NCBI GenBank assembly: GCA_965227255.1
Contig: CBDDFS010000002.1
Coordinates: 1,240,001 to 1,304,000, forward strand
Direction: 5' to 3'
DNA length: 64,000 nt
DNA from: CBDDFS01 sp965227255
Lineage (GTDB): Bacteria; Bacteroidota; Bacteroidia; Flavobacteriales_E; Vicingaceae
Shown: piece by piece, positions 1 to 7,281 of the stretch
Numbering within the stretch: position 1 is the first letter of the stretch
Layout of the letters: each line of letters starts with the position of its first letter
Translations under genes and position numbers: made by a program
The notes under the pieces: generated by a model
What the model was told of the DNA's origin: nothing
Databases searched by the model: none
The model's input: the letters and a program-made list of their open reading frames with translations, nothing else

Positions 1-879
1 GATGCCGTGAGTTGGGGAGATGACAATGATATCTCTATCACTCAGATCGGTGATGGGAACTCTTCAACGGACTGGCAAGTAGGAAGTGGAAACTCTTCTA
101 CTTCAAACCAGACTGGTAATGATAACGTGAATACTGTCAACCAAATGATAGGCGCAGGTTGGTATCCTTCCAGCACCTATGCTGATGACAATGTTTCAAC
201 CGTTGATCAGAATGGTGATGGTAACACCAACACTACAATCCAAAACGGTGACATGAACGGTTCGGATGTAGATCAGAATGGTGATGACAACACAGCTTAT
301 ACAGGTCAATATGGCAATAGTAACACATCGGTTATTCTACAATCATTGTGGAGCAATCCAGGTGCTGATAACAACGATGCGAATGTTTACCAAAATGGAG
401 ACAACAACATTTCTTCTGCAAGACAAGTTGGTGACTGGAACGTAGCAGACATTGATCAGGATGGAAATAGCAACGGAAGTAACGCAACTTCTTCTGGTGA
501 TTACAATACCATTATTCATGATCAAGACAACAACAATCATTATGCCTTTACGTATCAGACAGGTGATGATCACATGGCTGACGTAGATCAAAGCGGAGGT
601 ACTTATAACAACTCGTACATCTATCAAAGAGGTGGTGATGCTAACGTAGCTTACACTGACCAAGTAGGAAGTTCAAACGACTCTGATGTTGATCAGATCG
701 GAGATATGAATGACTCTGATGTATGGCAAGAAGGAGATTCTAACATCGCTGATCTTTGGCAAGAAGGAGATTCAAACGAAAGTGATGTTACGCAATATGA
801 CAACAGTAATCAGGCTTACACAAACCAGATCGGAGATAGCAACTATTCTTCTATCAACCAATCTGGAGCGGGTGAGTAA
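1..879 (+). CDS. Curlin-repeat (CsgA-like) amyloid protein, 5' end outside window
   Basis: The frame is open at base 1, so the signal peptide and first repeats are missing. The visible 292 residues are almost entirely curlin-type repeats of about 11 and 22 residues with the pattern Q-x-G-x2-N, as in DQNGDGN and DQNGDDN. Asp, Asn, Ser, Gly and Gln dominate, and there is almost no Lys, Arg or Cys. In CsgA such repeats stack into a beta-solenoid amyloid that is exported through CsgG. Two spacers break the periodicity, around GAGWYPSSTY and SLWSNPGADN. No T9SS C-terminal domain is present. It is the first of three paralogues in tandem, with a terminator directly behind it. Extracellular amyloid or adhesin is inferred from the repeats; the exact role is not known. 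Confidence 0.85.
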   Translation, partial: DAVSWGDDNDISITQIGDGNSSTDWQVGSGNSSTSNQTGNDNVNTVNQMIGAGWYPSSTYADDNVSTVDQNGDGNTNTTIQNGDMNGSDVDQNGDDNTAYTGQYGNSNTSVILQSLWSNPGADNNDANVYQNGDNNISSARQVGDWNVADIDQDGNSNGSNATSSGDYNTIIHDQDNNNHYAFTYQTGDDHMADVDQSGGTYNNSYIYQRGGDANVAYTDQVGSSNDSDVDQIGDMNDSDVWQEGDSNIADLWQEGDSNESDVTQYDNSNQAYTNQIGDSNYSSINQSGAGE

Positions 880-923
880 AGACTCTCTCTAGCAACCCAT
901 AATAGCGAATATGTTTAAGGTTG

Positions 924-955
924 AGCGTCGCCCATTCGGGCGGCGCTTTTACTTT
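924..955 (+). terminator. Rho-independent terminator of first curlin gene
   Basis: A 10-bp stem with one G-T wobble (left arm 924-933, right arm 938-947) closes an ATTC tetraloop and is followed by a T-rich tail to about 955. It lies 44 bp after the stop codon. Confidence 0.85.
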
Positions 956-1201
956 TTAGATATACGATAATCCGGATGTTTTGCTAAACACCTCTAAACT
1001 AGTGACATATAAATCATTGAAAACGATGACAATTATCACCGTTTTCGGTTTTTTATATCATGGCATAGGCATTGAAAGTTTCCCAACTTGCATACAGTTA
1101 AAGATCCGAAGGCAACGTTATCTCTAACTTTCTTTCCTTTTCATCTCTTGGTTGTCCGAGGTGTTAAAAAACAATTTTAATAACAAACCAAAACGGCTAT
1201 T
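956..1201. other. Intergenic region upstream of second curlin gene
   Basis: Together with the terminator this makes a gene-free gap of about 320 bp. It should hold the promoter and leader of the second curlin gene. One imperfect hairpin is visible: a 10-bp stem with one mismatch, 1019-1028 against 1037-1046, followed by a T-run at 1049-1054. It could be a second weak terminator or a leader attenuator. No convincing ORF and no perfect TAnnTTTG box was found. Confidence 0.4.
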
Positions 1202-2506
1202 ATGAAAAAACAGCTAATATTAGGTGCGGCCATGTTGTTCTCAACGGGAATGATATTGGCTCAAAGTAATACAGCCTATGTTGATCAGAGTGGAAGTGGA
1301 ACGAATTCTTCTACGGTTGATCAGGTGGGTGATTATAACAATGCTGATGTAGACCAATATCAGTATACGTCTTCAGAGATCGATCCAAACTCTTCAGATG
1401 TTGATCAAAATGGATCAAGCAACTATGCTAGAGTATATCAAAATGGATTTGGATCTCACACTTCAACAGTTGATCAGGATGGATCGAGCAACAATGCTCA
1501 ATCCTATCTATATCACAATAGTAATACTACTTCCATCACTCAGGATGGAACAAGTAACTATGGTTATCAGCACATCAATGCTACAACCAGTGAAGCGCAC
1601 ATTGATCAGATGGGAACATCAAACAATGCCACGCAAAGAATGCAGAACAAATGGTGGCATTCAAGTTACTACTATTACTATTATTATTACGGACATTATC
1701 ACTATACACCGGCTGGTGCTGACAACTATTTTGAGGCAAATCAAAATGGAACAGGCAACCAGTCAACGCAATTGATGGACATATATAGTGGTTACAATAC
1801 GTCTGGATCTGGTTATGGAAATAACAACAGCAGTGTTGTTAACCAAACCGGAACTTCAAACAACTCTTACGTTTATTTGACAGGTTCGTACACGAATGAC
1901 TGGAATAACTCTACTGTTAATCAAAACGGAACATCAAATTATAGTTCGGTTTATCAATATGGAAGCTACAATGATATCGATGTAGATCAAGGAGGAACAA
2001 CCAACAATTCATATACTTATCAATCAGGTAACTCAAATGAAGGAGACGTGACTCAAAATGGAACTTCTAACTATTCTAGCTTTAATCAGTCCGGAACTTC
2101 AAACATAGGAGATATTGATCAAGACGGAACGTCAAACAACTCTTATACACAGCAATCAGGAACGGGTAATGATGTGACTGTTGATCAAATGGGAACAAGC
2201 AATAGTTCAAATGCTTACCAATATGGTGACGACAATGTTGCCGACATTGATCAGGATGGAACAAGCAATGTTAGCTGGGTTCACCAGAATTGGGATGGAA
2301 ACACAGCCGATATCAACCAAGATGGAACAGGAAACGACTCATGGTTGGATCAGTATGGTACAGGTAATGACGCTATTACAACACAAATGGGAACATCAAA
2401 CGATAGCGATGTTGACCAGGACGGTAATGATAATGGTGCTTATACGACTCAGAACGGTACAGGAAATTATTCTTGGATCGGTCAAACTGGCTGGAACGGA
2501 AACTAA
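1202..2506 (+). CDS. Curlin-repeat (CsgA-like) amyloid protein with Tyr-rich insert
   Basis: This 434-residue protein has a clean Sec signal peptide (residues 1-21, ending ILAQ) followed by curlin-type repeats to the C-terminus, dominated by the variant Q-x-G-T-S-N. The repeats break at about residues 145-175, where a Trp/Tyr/His-rich insert holds eight consecutive Tyr (156-163). The protein has no C-terminal sorting domain, so export by a curli-type CsgG channel is more likely than T9SS; no csgEFG genes lie in the window. Its repeats are neutral and polar, whereas those of the next paralogue are acidic, so the three proteins may be distinct fibre subunits. Its own terminator follows. The ATG at 1202 begins a normal signal peptide. 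Confidence 0.9.
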   Translation: MKKQLILGAAMLFSTGMILAQSNTAYVDQSGSGTNSSTVDQVGDYNNADVDQYQYTSSEIDPNSSDVDQNGSSNYARVYQNGFGSHTSTVDQDGSSNNAQSYLYHNSNTTSITQDGTSNYGYQHINATTSEAHIDQMGTSNNATQRMQNKWWHSSYYYYYYYYGHYHYTPAGADNYFEANQNGTGNQSTQLMDIYSGYNTSGSGYGNNNSSVVNQTGTSNNSYVYLTGSYTNDWNNSTVNQNGTSNYSSVYQYGSYNDIDVDQGGTTNNSYTYQSGNSNEGDVTQNGTSNYSSFNQSGTSNIGDIDQDGTSNNSYTQQSGTGNDVTVDQMGTSNSSNAYQYGDDNVADIDQDGTSNVSWVHQNWDGNTADINQDGTGNDSWLDQYGTGNDAITTQMGTSNDSDVDQDGNDNGAYTTQNGTGNYSWIGQTGWNGN

Positions 2507-2531
2507 TTTTCCAGATTCATTATAATAGGCT

Positions 2532-2562
2532 AAAGCGCCGCCTTCGGGTGGCGCTTTTCTTT
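2532..2562 (+). terminator. Rho-independent terminator of second curlin gene (TTCG loop)
   Basis: An 11-bp stem with one G-T wobble (2532-2542 and 2547-2557) closes a TTCG tetraloop and runs into a T-rich tail. It lies 25 bp after the stop codon. Confidence 0.88.
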
Positions 2563-2779
2563 TTTACACGGGTGATACAGACGAAAATGAGAATATTCAT
2601 ATTTTCGACACAACCTCCTCATTGTATTTCTCGATCCCCAGTCATATATATGCAATACTGAAAGTCCATATCGCCGAAACTGCCAAACAATGGACACCTC
2701 AATAACCTAGCATTCGTGATCAGTTCTCTGCGATCACTTTCAGGAGTTCTCAATAAATTATTAATCTTTTAATCGGGAA

Positions 2780-4045
2780 ATCGCTAAAACGCTGATTCTT
2801 ATTGTTGCTATGCTGTTCGCATTTGGAACAGTAGCAGCACAGAGCAATGTGGCCTATACTGATCAATCGGGAGATGGAAGTAACACATCTTATGTTGAGC
2901 AGTTAGGTTATGACAACTACTCTGAAGTGGAACAGGTGAACACTTTAGAGGAGGCCGAGAACAACTATTCCGACGTTGATCAGGATGGTGATGAAAATGC
3001 TTCCTATGTGACTCAGAACGGAGCAGGTGGCAACATCGCATTGATCGATCAGGAGGGATTCCACAACCATAATACAACAATGTCTTATGGGGCCGATAAT
3101 GAGGTATATGTTGATCAGGATGGGCGTTACAATCTGGCCTTTACTCACCAGGTAGGTGATGAAAACTATGCTACCACAGACCAATACGGAAGTAACCAGT
3201 CGTGGATCAAGCAGTACATCACTACATGGGATGTAGATAAATCAGATGGTAACTATGCCGAAGTAGATCAGATCACAACTTCAATCTGGGGACCTAAGAA
3301 CAAATCTTGGATCCGCCAGGGAGGTGATGATAACTATACTGATGTTTACCAATTTGGTACAGGTAACTGGAGTGATGCCGAAAGCTGGGGCGACGACAAC
3401 TTTGTTGATGTCGATCAATTCGGAACGAACAACAACTCTGTCGTTTTCCAAGAAGGTGATGACAACAGGACCGACATGTACGAAAGAGGAGGTGGCAACA
3501 TGGCCGATATTGAACAATTAGGCGATGATAACTGGAGTTGGTCATATCAAAAAGGAAATGACAACGTAGTTATTGTGGCTCAGGATGGTGAGGACAACAT
3601 GGCCACTACAGATCAATTTGGAGACGATAACTCTTCAGATGTAACCCAAATAGGTGATGACAACAGATCTTATGTTCATCAGCATAAAGGATTATTCTGG
3701 AGATGGGACGTTGACGACAACATAGCTGAAGTATTTCAGGATGGGGAAGACAATGTCAGCAGAATTCGTCAACCTGGCGATGGTAATACAGCCGAAGTAG
3801 GTCAGGAAGGTGAATGGAACAATAGCTGGGTTCTTCAATATGGAGATAACAATGAAGTTCTTGTAGGACAAGAAGGTTATTGCAACGACTCTGACATTGA
3901 TCAATTTGGAAATATGAACATTGCTGAGACTTTCCAGGATGGTATTAGTAATGTTAGTGATGTAAACCAATACAATAACTCAAATGAGGCTTACACCACA
4001 CAAGAAGGAAATGACAATTATTCATACATCTATCAGAATGATTAG
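2780..4045 (+). CDS. Curlin-repeat (CsgA-like) amyloid protein, probable AUC start
   Basis: This is a 421-residue curlin-repeat protein with acidic repeats (Q-x-G-D-D-N type). The first ATG, at 2810, would leave only an 11-residue stub of signal peptide. Reading upstream in the same frame to the ATC at 2780 gives a complete signal peptide (AKTLILIVAMLFAFGTVAAQ after the first residue). That aligns without gaps to the second curlin protein, 21 residues to the cleavage site in both. There is no ATG, GTG or TTG between the in-frame stop at 2762 and the ATG at 2810; CTG at 2792 is the only other alternative. So either AUC starts translation, or an ATG has mutated or been misread. Short breaks in periodicity include one near FWRWDVDDN. 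A perfect hairpin terminator follows. Confidence 0.85.
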   Translation: MAKTLILIVAMLFAFGTVAAQSNVAYTDQSGDGSNTSYVEQLGYDNYSEVEQVNTLEEAENNYSDVDQDGDENASYVTQNGAGGNIALIDQEGFHNHNTTMSYGADNEVYVDQDGRYNLAFTHQVGDENYATTDQYGSNQSWIKQYITTWDVDKSDGNYAEVDQITTSIWGPKNKSWIRQGGDDNYTDVYQFGTGNWSDAESWGDDNFVDVDQFGTNNNSVVFQEGDDNRTDMYERGGGNMADIEQLGDDNWSWSYQKGNDNVVIVAQDGEDNMATTDQFGDDNSSDVTQIGDDNRSYVHQHKGLFWRWDVDDNIAEVFQDGEDNVSRIRQPGDGNTAEVGQEGEWNNSWVLQYGDNNEVLVGQEGYCNDSDIDQFGNMNIAETFQDGISNVSDVNQYNNSNEAYTTQEGNDNYSYIYQND

Positions 4046-4067
4046 GTTTTCCTTTGAATAATTATCT

Positions 4068-4096
4068 GAGCCGCCTTCGGGCGGCTCTTTTTTTTT
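4068..4096 (+). terminator. Rho-independent terminator of third curlin gene (TTCG loop)
   Basis: A perfect 8-bp GC-rich stem (4068-4075 and 4080-4087) closes a TTCG tetraloop and is followed by nine T residues. Confidence 0.93.
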
Positions 4097-4244
4097 AACA
4101 CCTTTTAAGCTTTCCTCTGTACTTTCTTTGAGACGTCCAATATAAAGATCGTCCACATTAAATTCCACTTTTAGAAATCTGATAATGAAGGATCTTCGTT
4201 TAAGTGCGCAACAACAAATGCCTTCTTTTTAATGTTGTAAATAC

Positions 4245-4367
4245 ATGAATTGGGATAATTTTCTAATACACATATTGCCGGCAATGATGTCCTGGTTTTT
4301 GGTTTTGATCCTGGCCATAATCACATTCTTTCAAATGCAGGAATTGGTTTCCGAAAAGAGCCAGTGA
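4245..4367 (+). CDS. Possible 40-residue single-pass membrane protein
   Basis: A short ORF in the 347-bp gap between the curlin array and ndh encodes MNWDNF, then a hydrophobic stretch of about 22 residues, then a short charged tail (QELVSEKSQ). This is the layout of a small single-pass membrane peptide. No family is recognised. The support is only the ATG, the composition and the gap it fills. A comparable 29-residue membrane ORF lies at 18834. Confidence 0.3.
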   Translation: MNWDNFLIHILPAMMSWFLVLILAIITFFQMQELVSEKSQ

Positions 4368-4381
4368 TTTTCGCCTTTGAG

Positions 4382-4413
4382 TTGAGAACACATTGATCCA
4401 TTGTATACATTTA
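4382..4413 (+). promoter_or_regulatory. Possible ndh promoter
   Basis: TTG at 4382-4384 and TACATTTA at 4406-4413, separated by 21 nt, resemble the Bacteroidota -33 TTTG and -7 TAnnTTTG elements. The last base of the -7 box deviates. The predicted leader is about 10 nt. Confidence 0.3.
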
Positions 4414-4428
4414 CATCAAACTTTTTTG

Positions 4429-5700
4429 ATGTCTGGAATCAATATTCCTAAACTCGATCTTCCCAGAATTGTCATCATTGGTGGAGGTTTTGCAGGACTA
4501 AAACTCGCGCTGAATATCAATCATAAAAGAGCGCAGATCGTTGTTATCGACGAAAATAACTACCATACCTTCCAACCCTTATTGTATCAGGTGGCGACTG
4601 CCGGACTGGAACCGGACTCCATAGCCTATCCTTTGAGAAAAACACTTAAGAACAAAAAGCACACCCACATTCGGATGGCACATGTTGAGAAAGTTGATCT
4701 CGAATCAAAGAATGTTACCACCAGCATAGGAGATATTGCATTTGATTTCCTTGTTATTGCCACCGGAGCAAAGACCAATTACTTCGGCAATAAGAATATT
4801 GAAGAGCATGCAATGCCTATGAAGAGCCTGACCGAGTCGCTCGATCTTCGTTCCCTTATCCTGCAAAATTTTGAAGCTTCTCTAAATGAAACCAATCTGG
4901 AGAATCAGGATGCCTTGATGAATTTTGTCGTAGTTGGTGGAGGTCCAACCGGCGTTGAATTGGCAGGTGCCCTGGCCGAATTGAAAAAGCATGTTCTTCC
5001 CAAAGATTATCCTGATCTCGATATCCGAAGAATGCAGATTAACCTTATTGAAGCAGGAGACAAACTACTTGGCCCCATGAGTCAAAAGGCTTCGTCGAAT
5101 GCCATGAGGTATTTGAAAAGCATGGGTATTAATGTTTATTCTGACACACTTGTTGAAGATTATGACGGCCTGAAGGTTTCGACAAATAAGATCAATTTTA
5201 ATTCCAGAAATCTGATCTGGGCAGCTGGGGTGAAGGCAAATGTTCCAAAAGGAGTTGGAGAAGAGCATTTACATCTCGGTCGTATTAAAGTGAATTCATT
5301 TGGCAGCCTGGAAGGGAGTGAGCATGTATTTGCTGTTGGAGATGTTTGTCATTTCGCTACGAAGAAATACCCTGATGGCTTACCCATGCTGGGTTCAGTT
5401 GCGCAGCAACAAGGTATGTATCTGGCAAGGCATTTGAATCAGATTTTGAAGGGAGGCAGGACAAGAGAATTTGAATACAACGATAAAGGAACCATGGCCA
5501 CAGTAGGGCGAAACAAGGCTGTTGTAGACCTTGGAAAATGGAAGTTCGGTGGATTCTTTGCCTGGCTTACCTGGTTATTCGTTCACCTAATGCTGCTTGT
5601 AGATTTCAGGAACAGGGTGATTGTTTTCTTTAACTGGGTCTGGAGTTATATCAATTTTGATCGAGGTACCCGACTGATTGTCAGAAAATTCAATAAATGA
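4429..5700 (+). CDS. ndh: Type II NADH:quinone oxidoreductase (NDH-2)
   Basis: This is a 423-residue flavoprotein that passes electrons from NADH to quinone at the inner face of the cytoplasmic membrane without pumping protons. An FAD-binding Rossmann motif GGGFAG lies at residues 18-23 and an NAD-binding GGGPTG at 170-175. The family signature YHTFQPLLYQVATAGLEP is at about 45-62. The C-terminal segment (about 370-423) is aromatic and amphipathic, as in the NDH-2 membrane anchor. An in-frame ATG lies 12 codons upstream, but homology begins just after MSGINIP, so 4429 is preferred. It converges on the M48 protease gene with no gap between the stop codons. Confidence 0.93.
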   Translation: MSGINIPKLDLPRIVIIGGGFAGLKLALNINHKRAQIVVIDENNYHTFQPLLYQVATAGLEPDSIAYPLRKTLKNKKHTHIRMAHVEKVDLESKNVTTSIGDIAFDFLVIATGAKTNYFGNKNIEEHAMPMKSLTESLDLRSLILQNFEASLNETNLENQDALMNFVVVGGGPTGVELAGALAELKKHVLPKDYPDLDIRRMQINLIEAGDKLLGPMSQKASSNAMRYLKSMGINVYSDTLVEDYDGLKVSTNKINFNSRNLIWAAGVKANVPKGVGEEHLHLGRIKVNSFGSLEGSEHVFAVGDVCHFATKKYPDGLPMLGSVAQQQGMYLARHLNQILKGGRTREFEYNDKGTMATVGRNKAVVDLGKWKFGGFFAWLTWLFVHLMLLVDFRNRVIVFFNWVWSYINFDRGTRLIVRKFNK

Positions 5701-6696
5701 TCAACCCGGCATAAATCTGCTGTGATCGTCTTTCTTCTCCTTGACTTCTTCTTTCTTCTCTTCTTCCTGGATAACCGGTGCACTTTCTTCAGGCTCCTGT
5801 GATTGAGTGAAAATTGGTTCTGAATAAGCACGATTTGGAGAAGCACCACTTAATGCAAGTGCCCTGACTCTTTTCGTTAAATGAGGATGGGTTGAGAATT
5901 TTTCTGAAATCCAGTACCAGAATCCTTTGTCTTCAAAATGCTGTTCAATGAATTTCTCAGTATTGACCTTCTTATAAAGTTTCTTTCCTGCAGCAACCAA
6001 AAGGAGTCCTACCGATGCTCCCTTCGGACTCAATGCCATACCGATCCGGTCGCAGGTGTATTCACAAGCTCTTGAATAGGCATGATAAAGAAATGGGATG
6101 ATAAATGATGGGAAAAGCAAAAATACCTTGGTGATGTGGTTTCTCTTTACATGCCCCAACTCATGAGCGATGATGAATTCCACACTATCCTTGTTATTTT
6201 CATAAGCCTCTTCCAGCACTTCACTGTAAATAACAACATAATTCCTTCCTAAGAATTTCGTCGCAAAAGCATTTATGAATCCTCCTTCCTGAAGCAGATA
6301 CATATCGGGAATGCTCTTGAGTCCTAGTGATAATGATTGTCGATGAGCAATCTCATAGATGTCCGGAAACTGTCTTTGAGTTATTTTAACGGCATTACCT
6401 CTGAGATATCCGATTAAAAATCCCTGAATGAAAAGAATACTTATCAAGATTACCGAAGCGTAGAGATAGAAACCGTATACCATTGGTGTTAGGGCCATTT
6501 TCTGCATCTGAGCAACAGGATCAGAAACGTCCATGGTATGAAATCCAACTAGCCAGTAGATTATTCCGGCGTATGCCAGAATACTGATTACAAGCATTAT
6601 TGAGAAATAAGTAACCTCTTTTGAATGAATTTGATAAGAGGCAGGTTTAACGGCCTTTTTACCAGCCATTTTTTGGAGATCGGAAGAAATGGACAT
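5701..6696 (-). CDS. M48 family membrane zinc metalloprotease
   Basis: This is a 331-residue HtpX/M48-type protease. The N-terminal third carries two transmembrane segments (about 29-51 and 73-97). The catalytic zinc motif HELGH is at 178-182, and Glu212 in CEYTCD is the probable third ligand. A hydrophobic stretch lies between them at about 190-206. After about residue 290 there is a Glu/Lys-rich tail with no visible fold. Members of the family degrade misfolded membrane proteins with the active site facing the cytoplasm. It appears to be monocistronic. The substrate is unknown. Confidence 0.85.
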   Translation of the reverse strand: MSISSDLQKMAGKKAVKPASYQIHSKEVTYFSIMLVISILAYAGIIYWLVGFHTMDVSDPVAQMQKMALTPMVYGFYLYASVILISILFIQGFLIGYLRGNAVKITQRQFPDIYEIAHRQSLSLGLKSIPDMYLLQEGGFINAFATKFLGRNYVVIYSEVLEEAYENNKDSVEFIIAHELGHVKRNHITKVFLLFPSFIIPFLYHAYSRACEYTCDRIGMALSPKGASVGLLLVAAGKKLYKKVNTEKFIEQHFEDKGFWYWISEKFSTHPHLTKRVRALALSGASPNRAYSEPIFTQSQEPEESAPVIQEEEKKEEVKEKKDDHSRFMPG

Positions 6697-6820
6697 GTTC
6701 TAAGTAGTTAGGTTCAATGCAATATTATCCTTTCATGCGAATCCTTGCAAGATATTTCAATTAAGAATTAATCAGGGGATTTAAGACAAGGAGCATTATT
6801 TTCCTATTCTTTTTCAATTG

Positions 6821-6847
6821 TTGACATAATGCCATTTTTTATCTTTA
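6821..6847 (+). promoter_or_regulatory. Possible osmC promoter
   Basis: TTG at 6821-6823 and TATCTTTA at 6840-6847, with a 16-nt spacer, resemble the Bacteroidota -33/-7 elements; the last base of the -7 box deviates. The predicted leader to the ATG at 6868 is about 15 nt. Confidence 0.4.
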
Positions 6848-6867
6848 TTCCCCAAACACAATTAAAT

Positions 6868-7281
6868 ATGAAAAGAACAGCTACTGCAATTTGGCAGGGA
6901 ACAGGAAAAGAAGGAAATGGAAATCTTTCCACTGCCAGTGGAGTCTTATCATCAACTCCATATACATACAAATCAAGATTTGAAGACGGTACAGGTACGA
7001 ATCCTGAGGAATTGGTAGCCGCTGCCCATGCCGGGTGTTTTGCTATGAAACTTTCCTTTCTCATCGTAGCTGAAGGATTTGAAGCTGAAAAACTGGAAGC
7101 CAGTTGCGAAGTGAATCTTGAAGCCGGTGAGGTAATTTATTCTCACATCACTTTGAATGCGAGTGTTCCGGGTATGCCTGAGGATAAGTTTAATGCAGCC
7201 GTTGCGGATGCCGAAGCCAATTGTCCGATATCTAAATTGCTAGATACTGAAATCAAGGTCACTTCTTCACTTAGCAACTGA
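6868..7281 (+). CDS. OsmC/Ohr family peroxiredoxin
   Basis: This 137-residue protein fits the OsmC family, thiol peroxidases that reduce organic hydroperoxides. The two catalytic cysteines are Cys57 (in HAGCFAM) and Cys119 (in NCPISKLL). The N-terminus MKRTATAIWQGTGKEGNG is typical of the OsmC subgroup. An ATG 13 codons upstream (6829) would add unrelated hydrophobic residues and lies before the probable promoter, so 6868 is preferred. The gene meets the next, convergent gene stop to stop. Confidence 0.9.
   Translation: MKRTATAIWQGTGKEGNGNLSTASGVLSSTPYTYKSRFEDGTGTNPEELVAAAHAGCFAMKLSFLIVAEGFEAEKLEASCEVNLEAGEVIYSHITLNASVPGMPEDKFNAAVADAEANCPISKLLDTEIKVTSSLSN

Noticed and set aside
343..3970. 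Many overlapping ORFs on both strands inside the curlin genes
   Set aside because: They are periodic shadows of the repeated coding sequence, without signal peptides or recognisable domains.
1..4045. Regularly spaced DNA repeats that could be taken for a CRISPR array
   Set aside because: The periodicity follows codons of the curlin repeats, the units are degenerate, and there are no unique spacers.
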